Assembly (NCBI RefSeq): GCF_027925525.1
Contig: NZ_BSDJ01000009.1
Span: 214,603 to 278,602, forward strand
Direction of reading: 5' to 3'
DNA: 64,000 nucleotides
From: Paenibacillus tyrphae
Lineage (GTDB): Bacteria; Bacillota; Bacilli; Paenibacillales; NBRC-103111
The first letter of the stretch is position 1. Every line of letters starts with the position of its first letter. The position numbers were made by a program, and so were the translations under genes. This document shows, in pieces, positions 44,656 to 53,834 of the stretch. Under the pieces are notes generated by a model that was not told the DNA's origin, searched no databases, and saw only the letters and a list, made by a program, of their open reading frames with translations.

Positions 44656-45022
44656 TCATTTATTTGCCGCTGAGTCCGTTGAACACTTTCTTTCGTCTTG
44701 TCCTCCCGGTATCAAATTTATTATTTGTAAAATCCTCCGCTTATCTTCCGTGTTCCTGCATTCAATTGTAGCGAGGATTGCCGCTGTAATCTCTTCGTCT
44801 TCTGTATCGGGAGTATTGAATCTAAAAAATTCATGTAACTCAACATCTAAAGCCTGTGCTATCTTTTCGAGGTTTCGCAGGGTTGATATTCCTTTCCCCG
44901 CGTTCCATACCTCCAATATAAACGTAGTGCAGGTCTGCTTTTTCTGCCAAAGCCTCTTGTGAAAGTCCATTGAACTTTCGAATCGCTTTTATTCTTGACC
45001 CCGTCTTCTGTAGAACATTCAC
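44656..45022 (-). pseudogene. XRE-family regulator gene with one frameshift
   Basis: The start is GTG 45022 after GGGGGT. The helix-turn-helix reads GSRIKAIRKFNGLSQEALAE, then LHYVYIGGMERGERNI, where the frame is lost near 44883-44890. One added base restores STLRNLEKIAQALDVELHEF and a C-terminal tail of about 60 residues. The restored protein (about 120 residues) matches small SinR/phage-type repressors. AT-rich base use differs from the chromosome around it. Divergent operator-like repeats lie upstream. Whether the frameshift is real or a sequencing error is undecided. Confidence 0.75.
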
Positions 45023-45058
45023 AGTCGTCCACACCCCCTGTAAGTTAGTGTAGACAAA

Positions 45059-45114
45059 ACATATAAGTCAGATAATAAGTATATATGTTTTATTAATTAA
45101 AAAAACTTATATGT
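45059..45114. promoter_or_regulatory. Operator-like inverted repeats between the XRE gene and the small ORF
   Basis: ACATATAAGT (45059-45068) and its exact complement ACTTATATGT (45105-45114) flank a third similar site, AAGTATATATGT (45077-45088). They occupy the divergent promoter region, with TATAAT at 45118-45123 for the plus strand. This is the layout expected for XRE repressor binding. The assignment is inference. Confidence 0.55.
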
Positions 45115-45171
45115 TCTTATAATTCGGTAGAATTTGTTTAGTGATAAATCAAGAGGAGTGATCCCGGAAAG

Positions 45172-45306
45172 ATGAAAAAAAGGATGATACCCCACTGGTA
45201 TCGTTACTTAAAGCAAAGCAAAATTTTTCCTCGTTTCTTAGTTCATGTTTTTATCTTTGACTATCTGGTTTTAATTTTCTTCTCTGTGACCGAACTAGTG
45301 TCCTGA
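45172..45306 (+). CDS. Small hydrophobic peptide divergent from the XRE regulator
   Basis: A 44-residue ORF (MKKRMIPHWYRYLKQSKIFP at the start). It has a basic first half and a hydrophobic second half (HVFIFDYLVLIFFSV) that could span the membrane. GAGGAG lies about 13 bp upstream, and TATAAT plus XRE-type repeats precede it. I do not recognise a family. The possibilities are a membrane-active peptide (toxin-like or signalling) or a chance ORF. The support is its regulatory context rather than similarity. The stretch 45307-45881 after it is AT-rich and holds no gene I can support. Confidence 0.4.
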   Translation: MKKRMIPHWYRYLKQSKIFPRFLVHVFIFDYLVLIFFSVTELVS

Positions 45307-45881
45307 ATACTACGTTAATTTTTCACGAAAATACCAGGGATACCCAAATCATCGGACTCTCTATGCAACGGAATGATCATACGTGGATGACTCCCAAAGT
45401 CCATTTCCACTCTTTTTTTGCTCATGCATATCCCTTGAGAAGATTTGTTTATATACTGTGCCAACAACTGTGCCAACAAATGGCGAATGTACGATGGAAA
45501 TTTTTCACTTCTTGTAATGTAAAAAGAAAAATGATCACCGCTGGCTATTCTCAGGTTTTATTATTCTGTTTTCGGTCCCACCTTAATAGTCCATCGATGC
45601 CAACATCAAAGTAGAATACAGGCTGAAGAGGTTTAGATTATCTATCTTTCAAAATGAAGTAATCTTTATTGACATGAAGTGGTGCACGAATGTTTTGTAC
45701 CCTGTTACTATCCTATAAAATTAGATTTATCAGGAAGGAAATAGAAAAATAACATAGAATCACTAGATATTATTAGCCTATTATTCCTTTAAATAAAGTC
45801 AACTTGTTACAAGGAGGCATGATAGATATGATTTATTTTGCTTAAGCACCATGTTTTTCAGAATTCTTTAAAAGGAGAAGA

Positions 45882-47435
45882 GTGACCTTGAAAAAAACAA
45901 AATATATTTTAACCTTATTTCTTTTGCTGCTGTCCTTTCTGTTTTCTTCGGCCTCCACATTTGCTAGTACTTCGATAAATCTAGGGCCCGATGTAACAAC
46001 AAGCAAGTTTAACAATATCGATGCCGATCCAGGAATTGCTGTTGACCCCCAAGGGAATTTTTGGTTTATATACGCTGACGGATCCAGCGTTTGGCATGTT
46101 TTTAAAGGAACCAACATGGATAATTTGGTGGAGCAATACTCTTTTAATACACTTAATGCCGCGTCACATGGGTTCACTAGACCCAATGGAGACGATCGGT
46201 ATTGGCTTAGCGGATTATGGATCGTACCTGAAAGCGGAAGATTTTACACGACCGTTCATGTTGAGTTTAATTACAACAGTTGGAGGAAACAGGGATATAC
46301 AGGCTCCATTCAGCATTTCCGCCGAATTGGTGTTGCTTATTCCGATGACAAAGGACAAACCTGGAATTACCAAGGAGACATTATAACAAGTCAATATCCA
46401 ACATACGCCGATCTCAATGCATATCCGGGAGAATCGTATTATTACGGAGTGGGAGATCATAAACTATTTGTTGATTTAGCGGGTGGATATTTTTATGTAT
46501 ACTATCAAACGGCTTGGCTATCCAAAAATCAGGATAACAGGCAATCGCAAATCAAAGTAGCAAGAAGCCCCATCGGCTCAGCAATGGCACCAGGGTCATG
46601 GAAAAAATTTTATAACGGCACATGGAGCGAATCGGGACTTGGTGGACTTGATAGCGTCGTTCTTCCGGGAAACGTAACCGATAGCGGAGTTGTTTTTTGG
46701 AATAGTTATTTGAATAAATACATGGCGATTATTAACGACGGCGGCGGAAATATAGCGACTGCAAGTGATCTCAATAAGCAAGACTGGGAGTGGAAAGGAA
46801 AGTTTGCTGACAGCAGCAGAATACAATGGTATAACTTTCCTGTAGATGCCAGCAACGCAAGGGATAGAATGAGCGTTGGAAAAGCCTTCAGATTGTATTC
46901 CGCTCAAAATAACTACGCTGGGACAGCTACTAAATATATGGATGTCGTTATTGACAGCAATGAAAGACCCCAAAAGTTTGATTCGAACGCATACTATAGA
47001 ATCATTAACCAAAATAGTGGAAAAGCCTTAGAGCTTTTAAATGGCACCGGAGAAAATATCATACAATGGGATATTGGGGATAACAGCAAGTACTATCAAA
47101 TGTGGAAAATAGAGGATCTGGGCAACGGTTTTTACAAAATAGCTAACCGCCAGAGCAATAAGGTTATGTCGGTAGCCGGCGGTTATAATAATAACTATGC
47201 TAACGGTAAAGAAATCATCGAGTGGCCGTTTGGAAGCTGGATTCTTGACCAGCAGTGGAACATTATGGATACAGGAAACGGACGCTACAGATTAATTAAT
47301 AACAACAGTCAAAAATCAATGGGTGTTGCAGGGGGCTATCCCGCAAATTTAAATAATGGCAGGTATGCTATTCAATGGGATAGTGTATTTGGAGCAGCCG
47401 ATCAAGAGTGGAGAATTGAAAAAGTTCCCAATTAA
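45882..47435 (+). CDS. Secreted beta-propeller protein with ricin-type lectin domain
   Basis: A 517-residue secreted protein with a signal peptide at about residues 1-29 (hydrophobic LFLLLLSFLFSS). A five-bladed-propeller-like region (about 35-350) resembles sialidase/GH43-type folds, with IGVAYSDDKGQTWN as an Asp-box-like motif. A C-terminal ricin-B lectin (about 368-517) has three QxW repeats (QMW, QQW, QEW). It probably binds or cuts extracellular polysaccharide, but catalytic residues cannot be named. GTG 45882 or TTG 45888 could start it; AAAGGAG lies 4 or 10 bp before them. It is much more AT-rich than its neighbours, which points to transfer. Confidence 0.75.
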   Translation: MTLKKTKYILTLFLLLLSFLFSSASTFASTSINLGPDVTTSKFNNIDADPGIAVDPQGNFWFIYADGSSVWHVFKGTNMDNLVEQYSFNTLNAASHGFTRPNGDDRYWLSGLWIVPESGRFYTTVHVEFNYNSWRKQGYTGSIQHFRRIGVAYSDDKGQTWNYQGDIITSQYPTYADLNAYPGESYYYGVGDHKLFVDLAGGYFYVYYQTAWLSKNQDNRQSQIKVARSPIGSAMAPGSWKKFYNGTWSESGLGGLDSVVLPGNVTDSGVVFWNSYLNKYMAIINDGGGNIATASDLNKQDWEWKGKFADSSRIQWYNFPVDASNARDRMSVGKAFRLYSAQNNYAGTATKYMDVVIDSNERPQKFDSNAYYRIINQNSGKALELLNGTGENIIQWDIGDNSKYYQMWKIEDLGNGFYKIANRQSNKVMSVAGGYNNNYANGKEIIEWPFGSWILDQQWNIMDTGNGRYRLINNNSQKSMGVAGGYPANLNNGRYAIQWDSVFGAADQEWRIEKVPN

Positions 47436-47960
47436 CATCGTTGCTCAAACATAAACTTTCTTTAATGAATTCGTAAGATATTTAATAATCCCCGCCAGTC
47501 AAAAGTTGGTGGGGATTTGTCATATTATTTCGTCGCGGGCGTATACTCATTCACTTCATATGGCATAAGAGGCCGGGCCGGTATCTAATGTGATCACTAA
47601 AAATGCTCAGCGCCAGAAGCAGGCGTTACTAGTGCTTGCGGAGTCGCTGAAGCAGTATAATCCATACCTAAGTCTACAAAGGCATTACTTAGCGTCATGT
47701 TATCGACTTTTATAGGGATGCAACTTGGTATAGGTACTTAGATTGTTATCAGTCATATTTGTGTCTGTGCCTAATTTGTTTTAACCTCCAGAGCAAACTA
47801 AGCCAGTGGGGAAAGACTTAAAAGAGGAATAGTTCTATAAATCAATTTATCAAAATGATCGTGACATTCAAAAAAAGAGGAAAATCCCGCGGCTTTTGCT
47901 CCGCTCCCGGGATCGTCCTCTTTCCATTATAAAGCGTGTCTTTTAACTAAACGCCATGCC
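47436..47960. other. Intergenic region with hairpins only
   Basis: This holds a hairpin after the lectin gene (AATCCCCGCCA / TTGGTGGGGATT, about 47488-47518, with a weak T-tract) and the rbs terminator. A 42-codon open stretch from GTG 47590 (QRQKQALLVLAESLKQ) has no ribosome site, and I do not recognise it; it may be a gene relic. Confidence 0.5.
47871..47923 (-). terminator. Terminator of the rbs operon
   Basis: On the minus strand AGAGGA-CG-ATCCCG and CGGGAT-TT-TCCTCT form a long stem followed by TTTTTT, just beyond the rbsB stop. Confidence 0.9.
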
Positions 47961-48911
47961 TTACTTTTTCGTAACAAGCTCCAAATCAACAGGGATCGAA
48001 GCTTCTACTTTCTCGCCTTTCGATACCTTCACGGCCGTTTTTACGGCCACATCGCCGATGGCTGCCGGCTTTTGCGCTACCGTCGCGGCCATTTTGCCTT
48101 CGTTTACGGCTTTCACCGCATCGTCGGTTGCGTCGAAGCCGACCACGACGATGTTTTTGCCGGAGGCTTGGATCGCTTGCAGCGCGCCCAGCGCCATTTC
48201 GTCGTTGTGGGCAAATACGGCTGCAACGTCCTTATTCCCTTGCAGGATGTTTTCCATAACGGACAGCCCTTTGGCGCGGTCGAAGTCGGCCGGCTGGGAA
48301 GCAACCGTTTTAACACCGTCTTTGCCGTCTACGGCATTGTGGAAGCCTTTGCCGCGGTCGCGGGCTGCCGAGGTTCCGGCGATGCCTTGCAGCTCGACGA
48401 TGTTTCCTTTGCCGCCGATCGCTTTAAGAATGTAGTCGCCGGCCATTTGTCCGCCCTTGACGTTGTCGGATGCGATGTGCGAGACGACTTGACCGCCGTT
48501 CGCCGCGCGGTCGATCGTGATGACCGGGATGTTGGCTTTGTTAGCTGCCTCCACCGCCGTAATGACCGCCACGCTGTCCGTCGGGTTGATGAGGATGACG
48601 CTTACTTTTTTCTGGATCAGATCCTCGATGCCGCTGATTTGTTTCGAGGTGTCGTTCTGCGCGTCGACAACGACCAGATCGACTCCGGCTTCCTTCGCCG
48701 CTTTCTCGGCGCCTTCTTTCAACGTCACGAAGAACGGGTTATTGAGCGTGGAGATGGAAAGGCCGATCGTTGTTTTACCGGAAGCGGCGCCTCCCTCTTT
48801 CTTCGGCTCGGCCGTCTTCGCTCCGCCCTCCAGATTGGACTTGGTGGAGCAGCCGGCGGCTACCATGACGAATACCAGCAGGAGCGACAGAACCATGTAC
48901 ATTTTTTTCAT
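47961..48911 (-). CDS. rbsB: RbsB, ribose-binding lipoprotein
   Basis: Extracellular ribose receptor of the ABC importer. It is 316 residues with lipobox VAAGC (Cys21). The sugar-binding protein core has IGLSISTLNNPFFVTLKEGA at the start, ITIDRAANGGQVVSHIASDN and VFAHNDEMALGAL, all typical of RbsB. ATG 48911 follows AAAGGGG. It is the last gene of the six-gene ribose operon. Confidence 0.94.
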   Translation of the reverse strand: MKKMYMVLSLLLVFVMVAAGCSTKSNLEGGAKTAEPKKEGGAASGKTTIGLSISTLNNPFFVTLKEGAEKAAKEAGVDLVVVDAQNDTSKQISGIEDLIQKKVSVILINPTDSVAVITAVEAANKANIPVITIDRAANGGQVVSHIASDNVKGGQMAGDYILKAIGGKGNIVELQGIAGTSAARDRGKGFHNAVDGKDGVKTVASQPADFDRAKGLSVMENILQGNKDVAAVFAHNDEMALGALQAIQASGKNIVVVGFDATDDAVKAVNEGKMAATVAQKPAAIGDVAVKTAVKVSKGEKVEASIPVDLELVTKK

Positions 48912-48934
48912 GTTACTTTTCCCCTTTGCTTTTT

Positions 48935-49888
48935 TTATTTGGCGGCTTTGGAACGATCCAGCAGCACCGCAACCAGGATGACGGCGCCCTTCACGACCAG
49001 CTGATAAAAGGATGAAACGTTCAGCAGGTTCAGACCGTTGTCCAATACGCCTATGATCATGGCACCGATCAGCGTCCCCACCAGCCAGCCCCGTCCGCCG
49101 GATAAGCTGGTTCCTCCGAGAACAACCGCGGCAATCGCATCAAGCTCGTAAGAGGTGCCTGCCGTCGGCTGTGCGGAGTTGAGTCTGGAGGTGAGTATAA
49201 TTCCGCTTAAAGCTGCCAATAATCCGCTTACCGAATAAACCATAATTTTGATTCTGGAAGTGTTGATTCCGGAAAGCCAAGTCGCTTCCTCATTGCTTCC
49301 CAGCGCATAGACGCGCCGCCCGAAGGTCGTATATTTCAATATAATGAACAGAATGATAAAGGTCAGGACCATCCAAACGATCGGCATCGGAATTTCGAGA
49401 AAATACCCTTTCCCGATGATGGCGAAATCTTCGTGCAGCCCCGTAATCGGCCGGCCCTGCGTATAGACGAGCGTTAAGCCGCGATAGACGGTCATGGTCG
49501 CCAAAGTGGCGATAAAGGGGGCGACCTTCCCTTTGGTGACCAGCAAGCCGTTGACGGCTCCGAACACCGCCCCGCAGCCGAGGCCGATCAGCACGGCCAG
49601 CCATGGATTCATGCCGGAGGCCATCATACCTGCCGTAAACGCGCTGGACAGCGCCAGAACCGCTCCGACGGAAAGGTCGATCCCTCCGGTCAGAATAACG
49701 AACGTCATCCCGAACGCAATCAAGGCGTTGATGGAAATTTGCCGAAGCACGTTGAAAATGTTGGTAACGGTCAAAAAGTCGCTATTGATCACCGATAAAA
49801 CGACGACAATTAAGGCGAGTCCGAGCAGCGGACCCAGGCTGAACGCTTTGCCTGCCCGCTTACCGCCCGCTTTCGCTTCCGTTTGCAT
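48935..49888 (-). CDS. rbsC: RbsC, ribose ABC permease
   Basis: Membrane permease of 317 residues with about eight to ten transmembrane helices. Family blocks include FVILTGGIDLSVGAVLALS and AIAAVVLGGTSLSGGRG. ATG 49888 is chosen for GGAGGAGG just upstream. A frame open to 49963 would overlap rbsA further. It overlaps the end of rbsA by 29 bp. Confidence 0.94.
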   Translation of the reverse strand: MQTEAKAGGKRAGKAFSLGPLLGLALIVVVLSVINSDFLTVTNIFNVLRQISINALIAFGMTFVILTGGIDLSVGAVLALSSAFTAGMMASGMNPWLAVLIGLGCGAVFGAVNGLLVTKGKVAPFIATLATMTVYRGLTLVYTQGRPITGLHEDFAIIGKGYFLEIPMPIVWMVLTFIILFIILKYTTFGRRVYALGSNEEATWLSGINTSRIKIMVYSVSGLLAALSGIILTSRLNSAQPTAGTSYELDAIAAVVLGGTSLSGGRGWLVGTLIGAMIIGVLDNGLNLLNVSSFYQLVVKGAVILVAVLLDRSKAAK

Positions 49889-51386
49889 GATGCTTTCCTC
49901 CTCCTGTCGCGCAGTGCATAATTTTTTCCTGCGTGGCTTCCCCTCTGGCGAACTCTCCGGCAATCCGGCCCTCGTGCATCACCAGGATGCGGTCGCTCAT
50001 GCCGAGAACCTCCGGGAGCTCCGACGAAATCATCAGGATAGCCACGCCTCGGGAGACCAATTGGTTCATCAAATCATAGATCTCCTTCTTCGCGCCGATG
50101 TCCACCCCGCGGGTCGGCTCGTCCAAAATAAACACCTGCGGATTCGTTTCGAGCCATTTGCCGATCACGACCTTCTGCTGATTTCCGCCGCTCAGGGAGC
50201 CGACCTTCTGCTCGCCGTTCGGGGTCTTGATCAGCAATTGCGAGATGAGCCGGTCCGAGATGCCGGTTTCTTTGCTGCGGCTGACAAACCCGAATGAGGA
50301 AACGTCCTTCAAATTAGGCAGCGAAATGTTATCCTTCACGGACAAGTTCAACAACAGCCCTTCGTCCTTGCGATCCTCTGTGACCAGCGCGATGCCCGCG
50401 CGGATCGCATCGACCGGCTTGCGGATAGCAACGGGCCGGCCGTCGACACGAATTTCTCCGTGGCGGGCTGGCGTCACCCCGAACAAGGCTTTGGCCAGCT
50501 CGGTCCGGCCGGCCCCCATCAGACCCGCGATGCCGACGATTTCCCCGCTGCGCACGGCAAAGGAAATGTCTTGCAGTTTGCCCGGCAGCGACAAGCCCTT
50601 GATCTCCAGCTTGGGCTCGCCGACGGCAACGTCGATTTTGGGAAAACGGTCTTTGATTTCCCGGCCTACCATCATTTTGACCAGCTTGTCGATATTCGTA
50701 TCCGCTACGCGGTCCGTCCCTACCGTATGCCCATCTCTCATGACGGTGACCCGGTCGCAGATGCGGAAAATTTCCTCCATCCGGTGGGAGATGTAGATCA
50801 TCCCGACACCCTTGGCTTTGAGCGATTCGATCACCGTAAAGAGCGCTTCGATCTCACGGTCGGTCAGCGCCGCCGTCGGCTCGTCGAGGACGAGAATTTC
50901 CGCATTCATGGAAAGCGCTTTAGCAATCTCGATCATTTGCTGCTGTCCGACGGATAGCTCGCCTGCGATGATGCCGGGATCGATGGACAAGCCGAGCTGG
51001 GATAAGAAGCGAACCGATTCCTGTCTCATTTTGCCCCAGTTGATCATCCCGCTCCGGCCGTAAGTAAATTCCCGCCCGAGAAAAATATTTTCCATCACCG
51101 TCAGATGCGGGATTAAGTTCAATTCCTGATGAATCATGGCGATGCCCAAACTTTGCGCCATGGAAGGGGAAGTGATCTCGCAAGGCGTCCCCTTCAGGAT
51201 CACGGTTCCGCCGTCTCTGCGGTGAATGCCGCCGAGAATCTTCATGAGCGTGGATTTCCCCGCGCCGTTCTCCCCCATCAGCGCGTGCACTTCCCCGCCG
51301 GTCAGGTTGAACGTTACCTGATCCAGCACCCTGACGCCCGGGAAGCTCTTGCTGATGTCGTTCATTTCCAGCAGGTATGTCGTCAT
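49860..51386 (-). CDS. rbsA: RbsA, double-domain ribose ABC ATPase
   Basis: A 508-residue ATPase made of two fused ABC cassettes. The first has Walker A GENGAGKST, signature LSVGQQQMIEIAKAL and Walker B ILVLDEPTAAL. The second has a degenerate Walker A (GLMGAGRTEL) and signature LSGGNQQKVVIGKWL, as is normal for RbsA. ATG 51386 lies 8 bp after GGAG; the codons before it (GTG GCC GTC) include no better start. Confidence 0.95.
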   Translation of the reverse strand: MTTYLLEMNDISKSFPGVRVLDQVTFNLTGGEVHALMGENGAGKSTLMKILGGIHRRDGGTVILKGTPCEITSPSMAQSLGIAMIHQELNLIPHLTVMENIFLGREFTYGRSGMINWGKMRQESVRFLSQLGLSIDPGIIAGELSVGQQQMIEIAKALSMNAEILVLDEPTAALTDREIEALFTVIESLKAKGVGMIYISHRMEEIFRICDRVTVMRDGHTVGTDRVADTNIDKLVKMMVGREIKDRFPKIDVAVGEPKLEIKGLSLPGKLQDISFAVRSGEIVGIAGLMGAGRTELAKALFGVTPARHGEIRVDGRPVAIRKPVDAIRAGIALVTEDRKDEGLLLNLSVKDNISLPNLKDVSSFGFVSRSKETGISDRLISQLLIKTPNGEQKVGSLSGGNQQKVVIGKWLETNPQVFILDEPTRGVDIGAKKEIYDLMNQLVSRGVAILMISSELPEVLGMSDRILVMHEGRIAGEFARGEATQEKIMHCATGGGKHHANGSESGR

Positions 51387-51402
51387 GACGGCCACTCCTT
51401 TC

Positions 51403-51798
51403 TTAAAAGATCACGCCGGCCTGCAGAACGATGTTTGCATATGGTGTAAATTCGCCTGTCCGAATAACCGCTTTCGCTTCGTGCGTAAGCCTTTTCAATT
51501 GCTCGTGACTGACCGTTCGAACCGGGATGCCCTTCATAACGGCTTCCAGCTCCCGCTTGAACTGCGGGCTGGCCCGCTCCATTTCGTCCGCGATGAACGA
51601 GGCCTCCACTTCCATTTCCTCGAGCACGATGGACAGCGTATCCAGCAGGGAAGGCATGCCCTGCTTCAAGGCCAGATCGATCCGCCGCACATGGGAGGGG
51701 ATTGGCAGCCCGCTGTCGCAGATCACGATCGTATCCGTATGGCCCAATTTACTGATGACTTCGGAAATTTCGCTATTGATGATTCCGATTTTTTTCAT
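51403..51798 (-). CDS. rbsD: RbsD, D-ribose pyranase
   Basis: Converts beta-pyranose to beta-furanose ribose before phosphorylation. It is 131 residues with the family start MKKIGIINSEISEVISKLGH (catalytic His20) and block GLPIPSHVRRIDLALKQG. Its ATG overlaps the rbsK stop by four bases. Confidence 0.95.
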   Translation of the reverse strand: MKKIGIINSEISEVISKLGHTDTIVICDSGLPIPSHVRRIDLALKQGMPSLLDTLSIVLEEMEVEASFIADEMERASPQFKRELEAVMKGIPVRTVSHEQLKRLTHEAKAVIRTGEFTPYANIVLQAGVIF

Positions 51799-52730
51799 GA
51801 TGGTTTCCCCTTCGCTCGCCCGTTAAAATCGAGCACTTCCTGCAGCGTGGGCATCCCCGGTTGAGCCCCGAATTTCGTCACGGCAAGCGCCGAAACCTTG
51901 GCCGCGAACGATACGGCTTCCTCTAAGCTTTGCCCCAAAGCAATCGAATAAGCCAGCCCTGCGTTAAACGAATCGCCAGCCCCGGTCGTATCCACGACCT
52001 CCATGACATACCCGGGAACGTGGGTCAGCGTGCCCTCCTGCGCCATAAACGCGGAGCCTTCCGCGCCGAGCGTCGTAATTACGTGCCGGGCGCCCATGCC
52101 GGCCAACTCCCGCATCGCGGCTTCCAATTGGCTGCCTTCCGCGGAACGCCCGGTCAGCAAGGCCAGCTCCGTCCGGTTCGGGGTAATATAGTCGACGTTA
52201 CGCAGCAATTCCTCCGGCAGCTTCTGTGCCGGGGCGGGGTTCAATACGACCGTGCGCCCGCACGCCTTCGCCACTTGAGCCGCATGCGCTACAGTATCCA
52301 CGGGAATTTCCATCTGAAGCAGCACGATGTCCGCCGCAGCGATGACTTCCCGGCAAGCGTCGATATGCGCGGGGAGCAGCGTATGATTTGCGCCCGGCAG
52401 GACGACAATACTGTTATCTCCCTGACAAACGTAAATGCTGGCGACTCCCGTAGCCGCCTGCTCCGCGACCCGCACCGCGTTCGTATCAACGCTCTCGGCT
52501 TGCAGAGCGTGCAGCAGCTCTTGCCCGAAGCCGTCGGTACCGATCGCGCCGACCATCGTCACGGCCGCGCCCAGCCGAGCCGCAGCAACGGCCTGATTCG
52601 CGCCCTTTCCTCCGGGAAGAAAACGGATGCCGTGTCCGAGCATCGTCTCCCCTTGCTGCGGATACCGGTCCGCTTCGATAACAATATCCATATTCAAGCT
52701 TCCGATAACAACGATTTTAGGAGCTTGCAT
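51795..52730 (-). CDS. rbsK: RbsK, ribokinase
   Basis: PfkB-family sugar kinase of 311 residues that makes ribose-5-phosphate. N-terminal signature GGKGANQAVAAARLGA and C-terminal signature VDTTGAGDSFNAGLAYSIAL (catalytic Asp in GAGDSF) are both intact. It starts at ATG 52730 within the last codons of rbsR (14-bp overlap). Confidence 0.96.
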   Translation of the reverse strand: MQAPKIVVIGSLNMDIVIEADRYPQQGETMLGHGIRFLPGGKGANQAVAAARLGAAVTMVGAIGTDGFGQELLHALQAESVDTNAVRVAEQAATGVASIYVCQGDNSIVVLPGANHTLLPAHIDACREVIAAADIVLLQMEIPVDTVAHAAQVAKACGRTVVLNPAPAQKLPEELLRNVDYITPNRTELALLTGRSAEGSQLEAAMRELAGMGARHVITTLGAEGSAFMAQEGTLTHVPGYVMEVVDTTGAGDSFNAGLAYSIALGQSLEEAVSFAAKVSALAVTKFGAQPGMPTLQEVLDFNGRAKGKPS

Positions 52731-53730
52731 GTTCGTTCCTCCTTAAGGTCGACTCTCTGGGCACGAGCGCGACGTCCAGCTCGTACGTCTGATCCGCTTC
52801 CAGGGTGCCTTCGATTTTCTTGATCAAAATCCGCGAGACGAGCGCGCCCATCTCATAGATCGGCTGGGCGACCGTCGTCAGCTCCGGCTGCGTAATCTCC
52901 GTCATGCCGATGCCGTCAAAGCCGCATACCGCCACTTGCCCGGGCACTTGAACGCCCATCCGGTGAAGCGCCTTGAGTGCGCCTACCGCCATAAGGTCGT
53001 TCCCGGCAAAAATGGCGTCCACATCGGGATGACGCTCCATCAGCAGCTCCGTCGCCCGGATTCCGCCTTCGATCCGGAAGTCTCCATGAATCATAAACGT
53101 CGGCGAATACCAGTCCAAATGCTTCACGGACTCCTCGTATCCGGCCAGCCGCTCCTTGGCCGTAATGAATTCCTGCGGGCCATAGATGTGGGCGATTTTC
53201 CGACAGCCCATGCTCAGAAGATGCTCGACAGCCAGCTTCGCGCCTTCCCGGTTTTTGGAGCGGACCACGCTGCACGACTGCTTCGGCGGCACCCGGTCGA
53301 GGCAGACGACGGGGATGCCTTTCTTGGTCATCTGCTCGACATCGGCGGAATCCAGCGTATTGGAAGCAAAAATAATGCCGTCGATATATTTTTTCTTCAA
53401 TACTTCAATATAGGACTTCTCCTTGACCCCTTCGTCGTCGGAGTTGCACAAAATGACCGTATACCCGTACATCGAGGCTACATCCTCGACGGCCCGGGCC
53501 AGCTCCGGGAAGAAGGGGTTAGAAATATCGGGAAGAATTAAGGCAATGGTGTTCGTCTTCTTTCCGGCCAATCCCCGGGCCACCGCATTCGGCTCGTAGT
53601 TCAGCGCTTCGATGGCCTTTTTGATCTTCTGCTCCGTTTCCACATTCACATAGCCGCTTTTGTTTAAGTACCGGGAAATCGTCGCAACGGACACGCCAGC
53701 CAGCTTGGCTACATCCCGAATGGTTGCCAT
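52717..53730 (-). CDS. rbsR: RbsR, LacI-family ribose repressor
   Basis: A 337-residue LacI-type regulator. The helix-turn-helix is at residues 2-25 (IRDVAKLAGVSVATISRYLN), followed by the hinge region and a sugar-binding core (for example IALILPDISNPFFPELARAV). It is the first gene of the operon and so is autoregulated. ATG 53730 follows GGGGTGAAG. Two near-identical operators lie upstream. Confidence 0.94.
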   Translation of the reverse strand: MATIRDVAKLAGVSVATISRYLNKSGYVNVETEQKIKKAIEALNYEPNAVARGLAGKKTNTIALILPDISNPFFPELARAVEDVASMYGYTVILCNSDDEGVKEKSYIEVLKKKYIDGIIFASNTLDSADVEQMTKKGIPVVCLDRVPPKQSCSVVRSKNREGAKLAVEHLLSMGCRKIAHIYGPQEFITAKERLAGYEESVKHLDWYSPTFMIHGDFRIEGGIRATELLMERHPDVDAIFAGNDLMAVGALKALHRMGVQVPGQVAVCGFDGIGMTEITQPELTTVAQPIYEMGALVSRILIKKIEGTLEADQTYELDVALVPRESTLRRNEHASS

Positions 53731-53747
53731 ACTTCTTCACCCCTACT

Positions 53748-53765
53748 ATGTGGTACCGGTTACAT
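53748..53765. promoter_or_regulatory. RbsR operator candidate, proximal
   Basis: ATGTGGTACCGGTTACAT is an imperfect palindrome of LacI type, placed just before the rbsR ribosome site. A near copy occurs 87 bp further upstream. The pair and their position make them the likely RbsR sites; a CcpA role is also possible. Confidence 0.75.
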
Positions 53766-53801
53766 ATGGATTAAAAAAAATTTCCGATGATGCCATTGCA
53801 T

Positions 53802-53832
53802 TTTATAAGTAATAAAATTCTCACATGATCAA
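53802..53832 (-). promoter_or_regulatory. Promoter of the rbs operon
   Basis: TTGATC (53827-53832) and TATAAA (53802-53807) with 19 bp between them lie between the two operators on the minus strand. The spacing is long, so the assignment is tentative. Confidence 0.45.
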
Positions 53833-53834
53833 GT

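Noticed and set aside
45363..45614. 83-residue plus-strand open frame in the AT-rich island
   Set aside because: It has no ribosome site or family resemblance, and its composition is irregular; probably chance.
47590..47718. 42-codon open stretch, possible transposase fragment
   Set aside because: It is too short to identify, with no ribosome site and no inverted repeats around it.
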